This document shows, one piece after another, positions 16,393 to 25,675 of a stretch of DNA of 64,000 nt. This DNA is from Arthrobacter sp. Soil736 (GTDB lineage: Bacteria > Actinomycetota > Actinomycetes > Actinomycetales > Micrococcaceae). The stretch is from NCBI RefSeq assembly GCF_001428005.1, contig NZ_LMSB01000008.1, forward strand, positions 46,295-110,294, read 5' to 3'. Positions within the stretch are counted from its first letter, which is position 1. Each line of letters begins with the position of its first letter. Below the pieces are notes generated by a model. The model made no database searches, was not told the origin of the DNA, and worked only from the letters and a program-made list of their open reading frames with translations. The translations under genes and the position numbers were made by a program.

Positions 16393-17664
16393 CTACGGAA
16401 CCGGGTTCCCGGCGTCGTACTTCAAGAAGCCGGACTGCCAACGCGCCGCCGCCCAGGCAACCGCCATGCACAGGAGGCCGCCGATCAGCAGGACCCAGCC
16501 CTCACTTAGAATTTTAGTGCCGCCGCCGGCCAACATGTCGCCCACCCTGGGGCCGCCGGCCACCACCACGATGAAGACGCCCTGCAGGCGGCCGCGCAGG
16601 TGGTCGGGCGTGGCTGACTGCAGGATCGTGGTGCGGAAAACGGCGCTCACGGAATCCGCGATGCCCGCCAGGCCGCAGCACAATGCGGCGGGAATCAGCC
16701 AGGCCGTGACGCCCCCTGCGCCCGACCTCCCGGCCAGGACCACCACCAGACCGAACGCCGCGATGGATGCTCCCCACCCCATGACGGACCAGACCACGGC
16801 ACTTCCCTGCCGCCGAATGCCGCCCAGCGGTCCGGAAAACAGCCCCGCCAGGAACGCGCCAACGGCCGTGGAGGCCAACAGTATGCCCACAGTGGTTTCG
16901 CCGCCTCCCACCATGAGGGCGCCCACCGCCGGCAGCAGCGCCCGCGGCTGGGCGAGAATCATGGCCACGAGATCGATGACGAACGTCATGCGCAGGTTGG
17001 GGCGGGTGCCCAGGAACCGAAAGCCCTCCACGACGGACCGCAGCCCGGCCCGGCCCGCCTCCCTGCCGGGCGGCATGGGTGGGAGCTTCAGCAGTGCCCA
17101 GAAGGCGAACGCGAAACTCACCAGGTCCAGGGTGTAGGTCCAGCCGAATCCGACCGTGGCCACGAGCACGCCGGCCAGCAGCGGACCTGCCGTCATGGCC
17201 AGTCCGAACGTGACCATGCTGAGCGCGTTCGCCGCCGGGAGGAGTTCTTTGCGGACCAGGACGGGAATGATGGCGCTGCGGGCCGGCTGGTTAATGGCCT
17301 GGGCGCCGCTCTGCACGGCCACCAGCGCGTAGAGCAGCCACACGTTTCCCAGCTGCAGCCAGGCCTGGAGAGCAAGCCCGCCCACGGCCGCCCACATCAC
17401 CGAGGAAGACAAAAGGGCCACGTTGCGGCGGTCGTGCGAGTCGGCAATCGAGCCGCCCAGCAGCCCGCCGACCACCAGCGGAAACAGCGCGAAGATGCTC
17501 AGCAGCCCCACGTAGAGGCTGTCATGGGTCAGCCGGTAGACCTCCAGGCTGACGGCCACCAGCGTCAGCTGGCTTCCGATGTTGGATATTGCCGAGCCGG
17601 CCCACAGCCGGCGGAAGGCCGGGCTTTCGCGCAGCGGAGTGATGTCTGCCAGTAGTTTCCCCAC
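16393..17664 (-). CDS. MFS transporter, EntS-like
   Basis: 423 aa with 12 predicted membrane helices. The N-terminus (LRESPAFRRLWAGSAISNIGSQL) and the whole pattern match the MFS_3 / enterobactin-exporter-like group of drug and siderophore exporters; the loop 2-3 motif reads GSIADSHDRRNV. Substrate not known. The GTG at 17664 has no good Shine-Dalgarno. It is divergent from the Fur-type regulator, with 76 bases between, so shared regulation by iron or peroxide is possible but not shown. It also lies next to htpX on the same strand, 48 bases away. Confidence 0.87.
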   Translation of the reverse strand: MGKLLADITPLRESPAFRRLWAGSAISNIGSQLTLVAVSLEVYRLTHDSLYVGLLSIFALFPLVVGGLLGGSIADSHDRRNVALLSSSVMWAAVGGLALQAWLQLGNVWLLYALVAVQSGAQAINQPARSAIIPVLVRKELLPAANALSMVTFGLAMTAGPLLAGVLVATVGFGWTYTLDLVSFAFAFWALLKLPPMPPGREAGRAGLRSVVEGFRFLGTRPNLRMTFVIDLVAMILAQPRALLPAVGALMVGGGETTVGILLASTAVGAFLAGLFSGPLGGIRRQGSAVVWSVMGWGASIAAFGLVVVLAGRSGAGGVTAWLIPAALCCGLAGIADSVSAVFRTTILQSATPDHLRGRLQGVFIVVVAGGPRVGDMLAGGGTKILSEGWVLLIGGLLCMAVAWAAARWQSGFLKYDAGNPVP

Positions 17665-17726
17665 CCGGCAACTGTAGCCGCGCAGGGAACTTAGCCCAGC
17701 CTTATTGTGATCTAGTCAAAATAAGT

Positions 17727-17740
17727 GGTTCAATGGAACC
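17727..17740. promoter_or_regulatory. Palindrome abutting the fur start codon
   Basis: GGTTCAATGGAACC (5+5 inverted repeat) ends immediately before the ATG at 17741. An AT-rich stretch precedes it (CTAGTCAAAATAAG, 17712-17725). Likely an autoregulatory or peroxide-responsive site; there is no Shine-Dalgarno in this space, so the message may start at or very near the ATG. Confidence 0.5.
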
Positions 17741-18208
17741 ATGACCGAACACCCGGAAAGCCACGCAGCATGGGCCGCGGCCCTGCGCGCCCACGGCCGC
17801 CGGGTGACCAAACAGCGGCTGGCGGTGCTGGCCGCCGTCGAGCATCACCCCCATTCCCCGGCCGACAGCATCCTGGCCGCGGCGCGCGAGGAACTTCCGG
17901 AGCTGACCGCCCAGTCCGTCTACGTTGTGCTGGGCGACCTCACCGACCTGCACATGCTGCGCCGCTTCGAACCGCCGCACTCCCCGGCCCTGTATGAGAC
18001 GCGCGTCGGCGACAACCACCACCACGCCATCTGCATCAGCTGCGGCCGGGTGGAGGACGTCGACTGTGCCGTGGGCCATGCCCCGTGCCTCACCCCGCAC
18101 TGGAACGAGAACTCCCATCCCATGACCATCCAGATCGCCGATGTGATGTACCAGGGCATCTGCGGGGACTGCCAGCGGGCCCAAAAACTTCCTTCTGAAC
18201 GCAACTGA
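17741..18208 (+). CDS. Fur family transcriptional regulator next to catalase
   Basis: 155 aa. The winged-helix N-terminus (HGRRVTKQRLAVLAAVEHHPH) and metal-binding half are intact: HHHAICISCGRVEDVDC holds the regulatory-site histidines and the first CxxC, and GICGDCQ the second CxxC of the structural zinc site. Its place 27 bases ahead of catalase on the same strand is the arrangement of FurA/CatR-type peroxide sensors, which repress catalase until oxidised by H2O2. Classification as PerR-like is inference from the neighbour. Confidence 0.93.
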   Translation: MTEHPESHAAWAAALRAHGRRVTKQRLAVLAAVEHHPHSPADSILAAAREELPELTAQSVYVVLGDLTDLHMLRRFEPPHSPALYETRVGDNHHHAICISCGRVEDVDCAVGHAPCLTPHWNENSHPMTIQIADVMYQGICGDCQRAQKLPSERN

Positions 18209-18235
18209 CAAGTAATCAATAAAAAAAGGAGAAAG

Positions 18236-19741
18236 ATGACTTCGAACATCTCTGCGCCCGCCGTGTCCACGACACAGTCCGGTGCTCCCGTCACGTCCGA
18301 CGCCCATTCCAAGGCAACCGGTGCCGACGGTGCCATCATCCTGACCGACCACTACCTCGTGGAGAAGCTCGCCCAGTTCAACCGCGAGCGGGTTCCGGAG
18401 CGCGTTGTGCACGCCAAGGGCGGCGGCGCATTCGGCAAGTTCACCACGTCCGAGGACGTCTCCAAGTACACCAAGGCCGCGTTCCTGCAGCCGGGTGTGG
18501 AGACCGAAATGCTGATCCGCTTCTCCTCGGTCGCCGGCGAGAACGGCTCCCCCGACACCTGGCGCGATCCCCGCGGCTTCGCCGTCAAGTTCTACACCTC
18601 CGAGGGCAACTACGACCTCGTCGGCAACAACACCCCCGTGTTCTTCATCCGCGACGGCATCAAGTTCCCGGACTTCATCCACTCGCAGAAGCGCCTTCCG
18701 GGCACCCACCTGCGCGACGCCGACATGCAGTGGGACTTCTGGACCCTCTCCCCCGAGTCCGCGCACCAGGTCACCTGGCTCATGGGTGACCGCGGCCTGC
18801 CGGCGTCCTGGCGCGAAATGCAGGGCTACGGCTCGCACACCTACCAGTGGATCAACGCCGAGGGCGAGCGCTTCTGGGTCAAGTACCACTTCAAGTCCAA
18901 CCAGGGCGTGAAGTCCATGACCGGCGACGCAGCAGAGGCGCTGGCAGGCTCGGACGCGGACTTCTACATCCGCGACCTGCAGGAAAACATCGCCGCCGGC
19001 AACTTCCCGTCCTGGGACCTGCACGTCCAGGTCATGCCGTACGAGGATGCCAAGACCTACCGCTTCAACCCGTTCGACCTCACCAAGGTGTGGCCGCACG
19101 CGGACTACCCGCTGATCAAGGTCGGCACCATGGAGCTGAACCGGAACCCGGAGAACTACTTCGCGCAGATCGAGCAGGCCACCTTCGCGCCGTCGAACTT
19201 CGTGCCGGGCATCGCCGCGTCCCCGGACAAGATGCTGCAGGCCCGCATCTTCTCCTACGCCGACGCACACCGCTACCGCGTGGGCACCAACCACGCCCAG
19301 ATCCCGGTGAACCAGCCGAAGAACCAGGTCAACAACTACAGCCAGGACGGCGCCGGGCGTTACCACTTCAACGCCCCGTCCGTTCCGGTCTACGCCCCGA
19401 ACTCGGTGGGCGGCCCCGCAGCTGTTGAGCCGCAGAGCCCGGCCGGCGGCTGGGAGAACGACGGCGCGCTGACGCTTGCCGCGCACTCCCTGCACGCCGA
19501 GGACGGCGACTTCGTCCAGGCCGGCGCGCTGTACCGCGAGGTGTTCAACGACGGCGAGAAGTCCCGCCTGCTGGACACCATCACCGGCGCCGTGGGCGGC
19601 GTGAAGAGCCCCGGCATCAAGGAGCGCGCCATCCAGTACTGGACCAACGTTGACGCCGAACTCGGCGCCAAGCTGCGCGCCAACCTGGGCGCAGCCCCGG
19701 CCGCCAGCTCCGACGCTGAGGCCGCCAACAAGATCGGCTAA
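18236..19741 (+). CDS. katA: Catalase (monofunctional, heme)
   Basis: 501 aa, the small-subunit clade. The distal histidine is in [12 protein letters not shown] (about residue 59), the distal asparagine in [19 protein letters not shown], and the heme-ligand tyrosine in [14 protein letters not shown]. It disproportionates H2O2 in the cytoplasm. A strong ribosome site (AAAAAAAGGAGAAAG) precedes the ATG. It follows the Fur-type gene by 27 bases and is followed by a terminator. Codon use is strongly optimised (mostly C-ending), as expected for a highly expressed gene. Confidence 0.97.
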   Translation: MTSNISAPAVSTTQSGAPVTSDAHSKATGADGAIILTDHYLVEKLAQFNRERVPERVVHAKGGGAFGKFTTSEDVSKYTKAAFLQPGVETEMLIRFSSVAGENGSPDTWRDPRGFAVKFYTSEGNYDLVGNNTPVFFIRDGIKFPDFIHSQKRLPGTHLRDADMQWDFWTLSPESAHQVTWLMGDRGLPASWREMQGYGSHTYQWINAEGERFWVKYHFKSNQGVKSMTGDAAEALAGSDADFYIRDLQENIAAGNFPSWDLHVQVMPYEDAKTYRFNPFDLTKVWPHADYPLIKVGTMELNRNPENYFAQIEQATFAPSNFVPGIAASPDKMLQARIFSYADAHRYRVGTNHAQIPVNQPKNQVNNYSQDGAGRYHFNAPSVPVYAPNSVGGPAAVEPQSPAGGWENDGALTLAAHSLHAEDGDFVQAGALYREVFNDGEKSRLLDTITGAVGGVKSPGIKERAIQYWTNVDAELGAKLRANLGAAPAASSDAEAANKIG

Positions 19742-19760
19742 TAGCCTTTCGGCCTGACAG

Positions 19761-19793
19761 GAACCCCGCTGCGGCACTGCCGCGGCGGGGTTC
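19761..19793 (+). terminator. Terminator after catalase
   Basis: GAACCCCGC-T-GCGGC pairs with GCCGC-G-GCGGGGTTC around a 3-base loop, followed by TTT. It starts 20 bases after the katA stop. Confidence 0.85.
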
Positions 19794-19878
19794 TTTGCGT
19801 CCCGCTGCACGCGTCATCATCCGCCGGCACCGGCTGCCAGGCGCACGTCCCCGCCCGCGGGGCGATATAGTCGTCAGC

Positions 19879-21084
19879 ATGCAGTCGGGCCTCATTTATC
19901 TGATCGGCCCTTCGGGCAACCCCAATTTCGGCGACGAGTTCATCGCCGCCGCATGGCTTAGGTATCTTGCCGTTGAGCGGCCGGACGCCGAGGTGTGGCT
20001 TGATTGCCCCCAGCCGGGCCTCGCGCAGGTCCTCTTCGACGGACTTCATCCGCGCCTGCGGGTCACGAATACGCTGTGGCGGCTGGTGCACGAAAGTGCC
20101 GAGGTCCCGATTGAAACTGCGGCGGAAACCATCAGGGCGCGGGTGACGGAGCTGGGCTCGCCCTCCTACGACCTTGGCATCCTCAAGATGCGCGAAGCAG
20201 AATCGCTGCACCTGATCGGCGGCGGCTTCATCAACGAGAACTGGTCCCATCACGCCGGACTGGTCCTGGGAATGCGGGCAGTCCACGATCTGACCGGCGC
20301 CCGGCTCATCGCAACGGGCCAGGGACTCATGCCGATGGTGACGTCCGCCCCGGCCGAGATGCCGTTATTTCAAGGCTTCAGCCACGTCACATCGCGGGAT
20401 GAGGCGGGCGCCGAGGCCTATGGAGTACCCCGGGGCCTGGATGATGCTTTTCTCGGCGTGTCTGAGGAAATTGCCCGGACTGAAGCCCTGTCGGGCCTGT
20501 TCGTGTGCATCCAAAGCGACACCGCCGACCCGGAGCGTTTCGAAACGGCGGTGGCGTCGGCACGCAAGGCCGTGGAAAGGGCCCGGCAGCAGGGCACTCA
20601 GGCGTATTACGTCGAGGCCATTCCCGGCGCAGACCGCGCCGCTTATGACCTGCTGGCCGACCTCATCCCGGAGGAACGGTTCTTGCCGTTTTCGCACATC
20701 TGGACACACGGCCTGCCCCTCTCACGCAATCAGACCTGGATCACGAGCCGGTTCCACTTCCACCTGCTTGCGGCCGCCGCGGGTGCCCGCGGCGTCGCCG
20801 TCAGTATGAAGAAGGGCTATTACGACGTCAAACACGAGTCACTGACCGCGCTGGGAAGTGGCTGGTCGCTCACCACGGACTCTGAGGAGCCGGACATGCC
20901 TCAGTACCGGGGAACCCTGCGGGATGAGCTGCCTGCACTTGTGGCGCAGAAACGTGCTGAGGCCGGCAGCATCTATCCGCCGCTGACCGGCCAGGCCGGA
21001 TCCCTGACAGCCGGCGCCGCCAAGCTTTTCAACAAAGCCCTGGCCGCCCCGCTGAGGAACAAGATCCGGCCCGGAGCGCGCTGA
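19879..21084 (+). CDS. Polysaccharide pyruvyl transferase family protein
   Basis: 401 aa. The start YLIGPSGNPNFGDEFIAAAWL matches the N-terminal NxGDE motif of the polysaccharide pyruvyl transferase (PS_pyruv_trans) fold, and LHLIGGGFINENWS and TSRFHFHLLAAAAGAR fit the nucleotide-sugar-like C-terminal half, including the RxHxH-type motif. The ATG at 19879 is likely leaderless: TATAGT lies nine bases upstream and there is no Shine-Dalgarno. The following membrane gene starts seven bases after its stop, so both are one operon, perhaps adding pyruvyl groups to a cell-surface polymer. The acceptor is not known, and some members of this fold have other roles. Confidence 0.75.
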   Translation: MQSGLIYLIGPSGNPNFGDEFIAAAWLRYLAVERPDAEVWLDCPQPGLAQVLFDGLHPRLRVTNTLWRLVHESAEVPIETAAETIRARVTELGSPSYDLGILKMREAESLHLIGGGFINENWSHHAGLVLGMRAVHDLTGARLIATGQGLMPMVTSAPAEMPLFQGFSHVTSRDEAGAEAYGVPRGLDDAFLGVSEEIARTEALSGLFVCIQSDTADPERFETAVASARKAVERARQQGTQAYYVEAIPGADRAAYDLLADLIPEERFLPFSHIWTHGLPLSRNQTWITSRFHFHLLAAAAGARGVAVSMKKGYYDVKHESLTALGSGWSLTTDSEEPDMPQYRGTLRDELPALVAQKRAEAGSIYPPLTGQAGSLTAGAAKLFNKALAAPLRNKIRPGAR

Positions 21085-21091
21085 CACGCCC

Positions 21092-23119
21092 ATGCTCGAT
21101 TGGCTTCTTGAGCTGCTTCCACATGCTCTGACCGTTGTGCTCCTCGTCGCCGCGTTTTTCCTGCCGGGGCTTTTGGTGCTCCTGCCGCTGAAGCCGGGCT
21201 GGCCCGCGGCCACCGCTCTCAGTCCGGCCATCACCCTGCTGATCTTCCTCGCCGGGAGCTTCTTGGCGGACTCCGTGGGCGTGCCCTGGAACGCCGCCAC
21301 TGCCGCCGTTATGGCTTTGCCGCCCATCCTTGCCGCCTGGCTGGCGGGCCGGCGGTTCAGCTTCAGCACGCCCTTGTCGCCCGCAGGCCTCGGTTTGCCG
21401 GCGAAAATTGCGGTCGGTGCGGGCGTGGCGATCGGTTCGGCGGTGACCTGCCTGGCGCTGCTCCGCGGAATCGGCGACCCGGCCACAGCCTCGCAGGGCT
21501 GGGATCCGATCTTCCATCTGAACGTCCTGCGGTGGATCCAGGAATCCGGCAGCGCCTCGCCGTGGGGCATAGCCCCGATATTCGGTGCCGGCCAGCCGAC
21601 GTACTACCCCGCAGGCTGGCACAGCGCGGTGGCGCTCGTCCCGGGCAGCGTAACGGAAACAGCCAATCTGTCCTCTATCGTCATCGGAGGCATGATCTGG
21701 CCGATCGGCCTCACGTTCCTGGCCGCCGTCGTCCTGCCGCGGCATCCAGCGGCCTGGGCACTGACGCCGCTGATCGCGGCCTCGTTCGTCAGCTTTCCGT
21801 TCTCCCAACTCCTCCGTAGCGGCCAGTGGCCGAACGGTCTCGCCACCGCCCTGGTCCCGGCCACCCTGGCCGTGACCGTGGTGCTTCTGCGGCGCCTGAC
21901 CTCCGCAGAACGGGCCGGAATGCAGGCCAGGGAGCATGTCCTCCTCGCCGTAATTCTGGCCGCACTCCTCGGCGGCTGCGTCGCCGCGCACCCCAGTGCC
22001 GTTTTTGCCACCGCCGTTGCCGTCCTTCCCTTCGTCGCGGCCGGCTTGCTGCCGCCACTAGTGCGGGGTGCGCGCCGCAGTCCCTGGCGTGCGGTAGCTG
22101 CGGCCGCGGCGGCGGTTGTAGCGGCGGTGGCGGCATATTCTGTCCTGGCCAACTCGCGGCTGCTGGCGGGCGTGATGGCCTACCGGCGGGCGGTGCGTGC
22201 CGAAATCCCGGATTCACTGCGCCTTGCCTTCTTCGACCTTCCGCGGTTTCCGGCCCTGTCCCCGCCGGCCCCGGACGATTTCAACCTCGCGGTGGGGCTG
22301 CTGGTGATCGTTGGCGCTGCAGTGGCTGTCTTTGTCAGGGGGGCGAGGCCACTCGCCATCTCCTGGCTGGCCTTTGTGGCACTCTATGTGCTGGCCGCTG
22401 GACCGGAAAACGGGCTACGGTGGCTGACAGGCTTCTGGTACAAGGACACGCAAAGGATCGCCCCCTTCATCGCGATGACGGGCAGCCTGCTGGCGGCCCT
22501 GGCCATCGCCGTGCTGGCAAGGGCAGCCAAGCGTGCAGTGTCGACGCGGCTGCCCTCGGCCCGCACCGGTGGCAGGTGGCCTGTTCCCGCGATCCTCGCC
22601 GCCCTGTCCGTTGCCGTCATGATCTACGGAATCTACTCGGGATCGGGGAGCTACCGGTCGGTGGAGCGGGTGGCGGTGGCCGCACAGAACTACGTGGTGT
22701 CCGACAATCCCGGAACCGGCGTCCTCTCAAGAGGCGAACAGGCCTTCATCGAGCGCGCCGGCGCAATGCTTCCGGCCGACGCAGTGGTAATCGGTGACCC
22801 GTTCAACGGCGAAACATACTTCTACACCCTCACCGGACGGCATGTGGTGTACACGCAGTTGGGCGCCCCGACGTCCGGGAGTCCGGCCAAGGAACTGCTC
22901 CGCACCGGCTTCAATCGGCTCAGGACAGACAAGTCGATCTGCGAGGCCTTGCGCAAGGTCGGAGCCACGCACTTTTATGAGGATGCGCCAGGCGCGGCGC
23001 ACGGCAGTGCCAGCCTGAAGCGTTGGCCCGGTTTTTACCATGTGCCCACCGACCTGGGCTTTGAAAAGATCGCGTCCGCCGACGGCCGCGCCCTGTACCG
23101 GATCACCGCCTGCCGCTAG
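21092..23119 (+). CDS. DUF6541-type multi-pass membrane protein
   Basis: 675 aa with about 13 hydrophobic segments and a long C-terminal extracytoplasmic domain (about residues 500-675). It looks like the DUF6541 / GT-C-like glycosyltransferase group found in Arthrobacter and mycobacteria: a loop with GWDPIFHLNVLRWIQESG after helix 3-4 and PTYYPAGWH, the kind of acidic-histidine loop of lipid-linked sugar transferases. No function is proved. It starts seven bases after the pyruvyl-transferase-like gene, so the two may build or decorate a cell-envelope polysaccharide together. Confidence 0.75.
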   Translation: MLDWLLELLPHALTVVLLVAAFFLPGLLVLLPLKPGWPAATALSPAITLLIFLAGSFLADSVGVPWNAATAAVMALPPILAAWLAGRRFSFSTPLSPAGLGLPAKIAVGAGVAIGSAVTCLALLRGIGDPATASQGWDPIFHLNVLRWIQESGSASPWGIAPIFGAGQPTYYPAGWHSAVALVPGSVTETANLSSIVIGGMIWPIGLTFLAAVVLPRHPAAWALTPLIAASFVSFPFSQLLRSGQWPNGLATALVPATLAVTVVLLRRLTSAERAGMQAREHVLLAVILAALLGGCVAAHPSAVFATAVAVLPFVAAGLLPPLVRGARRSPWRAVAAAAAAVVAAVAAYSVLANSRLLAGVMAYRRAVRAEIPDSLRLAFFDLPRFPALSPPAPDDFNLAVGLLVIVGAAVAVFVRGARPLAISWLAFVALYVLAAGPENGLRWLTGFWYKDTQRIAPFIAMTGSLLAALAIAVLARAAKRAVSTRLPSARTGGRWPVPAILAALSVAVMIYGIYSGSGSYRSVERVAVAAQNYVVSDNPGTGVLSRGEQAFIERAGAMLPADAVVIGDPFNGETYFYTLTGRHVVYTQLGAPTSGSPAKELLRTGFNRLRTDKSICEALRKVGATHFYEDAPGAAHGSASLKRWPGFYHVPTDLGFEKIASADGRALYRITACR

Positions 23120-23218
23120 CCGGTAGCCGCTAGCCGGACAAATGGGGCGAGCGGTCCGTTTTCCACATACGCGGCCACGCCGGTGGCCCGCAGCGGTTCC
23201 AGTGCCTAGTCTTCAGTC

Positions 23219-23857
23219 ATGAGCACATTCGAGGGCATCCCCGTCGCCACCGCGGCGGCCTTCTACGCCGAACTGGAAGAGAACAACACCCGGGACTGGT
23301 GGCAGGCCCACTCGACCGTGTACCAGGAGTCCGTTAAGGAGCCCCTCACTGCGCTCCTGGCCCGGCTGGAACCGCAGTTCGGACCCAGCAAGATCTTTCG
23401 GCCGAACCGCGACATCCGGTTCTCGCAGGACAAGTCACCCTACAAGACCGCCCAGGGGGCGTTCGCCTCGTTTCAAGAAGGGGTGGGCTACTACCTGCAG
23501 CTGAGCGCTGACGGCCTGCTCGTGGGCGGGGGCTACCACTCCCATTCACCCGCCCAGCTGGCCCGCTACCGGAATTCCGTCGATGCGACAGGCACCGGCC
23601 AGCAGCTGCAGCACATTGTGGACGCCATCGCCGCAGCAGGGTTCACGGTTGAAGGTGAAAAGCTCAAGACCGTGCCGCGGGGCTTCCCCCGGGAGCACCC
23701 GCGCGCGGAGCTGCTCAAGCACAAATCACTCTCCGCCAGCGTCGCTCTGGGTCAGCCGGACTGGCTGTCCTCCCCGGACGCCGAAGACGAGATCGCGCGG
23801 CTATGGGACAAGCTGCGCCCGCTGGTCGACTGGGTCGGGCGGAACGCCGCTCCGTGA
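23219..23857 (+). CDS. DUF2461 domain-containing protein
   Basis: 212 aa, the common length of the family (TIGR02453). Features: ATAAAFYAELEENNTRDWW at the start, FRPNRDIRFSQDKSPYKTAQGAF in the middle and VGGGYHSHSPAQLARYR. No function is known; the family is widespread in actinobacteria and Bacteroidetes. The ATG has no ribosome site and TAGTCT lies six bases before it, so it may be leaderless. It stands alone, convergent with the permease gene that follows. Confidence 0.9.
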   Translation: MSTFEGIPVATAAAFYAELEENNTRDWWQAHSTVYQESVKEPLTALLARLEPQFGPSKIFRPNRDIRFSQDKSPYKTAQGAFASFQEGVGYYLQLSADGLLVGGGYHSHSPAQLARYRNSVDATGTGQQLQHIVDAIAAAGFTVEGEKLKTVPRGFPREHPRAELLKHKSLSASVALGQPDWLSSPDAEDEIARLWDKLRPLVDWVGRNAAP

Positions 23858-23893
23858 ACGGCGTTCCGCCCGGCCTGGTGGGACTGCAGCAGA

Positions 23894-25441
23894 TCAGACC
23901 TTCGTCAGGACGTCGTCCTCATCGTCCTCGAGGCTCTTGGCCGGGCCGTCCACCGCGGCTTTGGCGCCGGCGAACTTCTCATTGAGCCGGGAGTGCCGCT
24001 GTCCGTAGGCGAAGTAGATAGCCAGGCCCAGGACAAGCCAGATACCGAAGAAGATCCAAGTCTCCACGGCAAGATTGGTCATCAGGTAGAGGCAGAGAAC
24101 GGCGGAAAGGACGGGCAGCACCTTGCCGAACGGCACCCGGAAGGCAGGCTTCAGGTCCGGGCGCTTCTTGCGCAGCACCAGGATTCCCAGGCTGACCATC
24201 ACGAACGCGGAGAGGGTGCCGATGTTGATCATTTCCTCGAGCAGGTCCACGTTGGTCAGCCCGGCAACCAAAGCGACAGCGGCACCGCAGATGACCTGCA
24301 GGCGGACCGGCGTTGCACGCTTTTCGCTGGTCTTGGACAGCGACCGCGGCAGCAGGCCGTCGCGGCTCATGGCGAGCACGACGCGGGAGAGGCCCATGAG
24401 GAGCACCATGATCACGGTGGTTAGGCCCACCAGCGAGCCGAAGGCAATGACCTTGGCGGCATCGGTGTTGCCGACGGCTTCGAAGGCAGTGGTGAGCGTG
24501 GGGTTCTTGACTTCCGCGAGCTGCTTGTACGACACCATGCCCGTCAGGGCCAGGGACACCAGGATGTACAGCAGCGTGACCAGGGCCAGGCCGCCGAAGA
24601 TTCCGCGCGGCAGGGTCTTCTGCGGGTTCTTGACCTCTTCCGCGGAGGTGGCCACCACATCGAAGCCGATGAAGGCGAAGAAGACCAGTGCCGCCCCGGC
24701 AAAGATGCCCAGCGTTCCGTACTGCGCCGGGGCCGCGCCCGTAAGGAATCCGAAGAACGACTGCTTCATCACGTCCGCCGCCCCAGCGCTGGCCGTGGGC
24801 TCCGAGGCGGGAACGAAGGGAGTGTAGTTGGAGAGCTTGACGTAGCTGAAGCCGACAACGATCACGAAGATCACGACGCCGATTTTGATCAGTGTGAAGA
24901 TGTTGCCCACGCGCGCGGAAAGCTTGGTTCCGAGCACCAGCAACACGGTGAAGATGGCGACGATGAGGAAGGCACCCCAGTAAAGGTCGACTCCGCCAAG
25001 CGAGATGGCGGGCGGAATGTCGACGCCCATCAGGGCAAAGACCTTGCTGAGGTAGATGCCCCAGTACTTGGCAATCACGGCGGCGGCAGTGAACAGCTCC
25101 AGGATGAGGTTCCATCCGATGATCCAGGCCAGCACCTCGCCCATGGTCGCGTAGGTGAAGACGTAGGCTGACCCTGCCACCGGGATGGCGGTGGCGAACT
25201 CCGCATAGCACATGATTGCCAGGGCGCACGTGACGGCGGCGACGGCAAAGGAGACCGTCACGGCGGGGCCGGCGAAGTTAGCCGCAGCCTTTGCGCCGAC
25301 CGAGAAGATGCCGGCGCCGACAGCAACTGCCACGCCCATGATCATCAGGTCCCACGTGCTCAGGGAGCGCTTCAGCTTACGTCCGGGTTCATCGGCGTCG
25401 GCCATTGACTGCTCGATAGATTTGGTCCGCAAAAGATTCAT
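23894..25441 (-). CDS. APC family amino-acid permease (cationic type)
   Basis: 515 aa with 12-14 membrane segments. Start at ATG 25441 (MNLLRTKSIEQSMADADEP); the open frame extends 34 codons farther but without homology. The sequence resembles YfnA/CAT-type permeases: KRSLSTWDLMIMGVAVAVGAGIFS is the first helix with the G-rich substrate site, and VFFAFIGFDVVATSAEEVKNPQKTLPRGI the conserved middle. Such carriers move cationic or neutral amino acids; the substrate here is not deducible. It is a lone gene, with a hairpin (25551-25605) between it and the peroxidase gene. Confidence 0.9.
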   Translation of the reverse strand: MNLLRTKSIEQSMADADEPGRKLKRSLSTWDLMIMGVAVAVGAGIFSVGAKAAANFAGPAVTVSFAVAAVTCALAIMCYAEFATAIPVAGSAYVFTYATMGEVLAWIIGWNLILELFTAAAVIAKYWGIYLSKVFALMGVDIPPAISLGGVDLYWGAFLIVAIFTVLLVLGTKLSARVGNIFTLIKIGVVIFVIVVGFSYVKLSNYTPFVPASEPTASAGAADVMKQSFFGFLTGAAPAQYGTLGIFAGAALVFFAFIGFDVVATSAEEVKNPQKTLPRGIFGGLALVTLLYILVSLALTGMVSYKQLAEVKNPTLTTAFEAVGNTDAAKVIAFGSLVGLTTVIMVLLMGLSRVVLAMSRDGLLPRSLSKTSEKRATPVRLQVICGAAVALVAGLTNVDLLEEMINIGTLSAFVMVSLGILVLRKKRPDLKPAFRVPFGKVLPVLSAVLCLYLMTNLAVETWIFFGIWLVLGLAIYFAYGQRHSRLNEKFAGAKAAVDGPAKSLEDDEDDVLTKV

Positions 25442-25550
25442 AGGGAGTCCACAATCCTGGTTGGGGTTGGAAACAGACCTATCAATCGTAGTGTCCATCC
25501 AGTGGACGGCCACATTTGTCCCGCATGGTGAGACGCTGTGCACGCAAAAC

Positions 25551-25605
25551 CACGCCCGGCCCTCCCCGCGCTGCGGCTGCGCGGTGTGGTGGAGGGTCGG
25601 GCGTG
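25551..25605 (-). terminator. Terminator-like hairpin after the large peroxidase gene
   Basis: CACGCCCGGCCCTCC pairs with GGAGGGTCGGGCGTG with one mismatch around a 25-base loop. It is 70 bases past the peroxidase stop on the minus strand. Confidence 0.55.
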
Positions 25606-25675
25606 GGGTCTTGGGAGGAACAGCTGGCGGCTCCTTGAGGGAGCCCCCCAGCCGGCCTACTGGATTACGGTGCCG

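Noticed and set aside
17702..19810. Minus-strand frame of 702 codons opposite fur and katA
   Set aside because: Antisense artefact; the plus strand genes are unambiguous.
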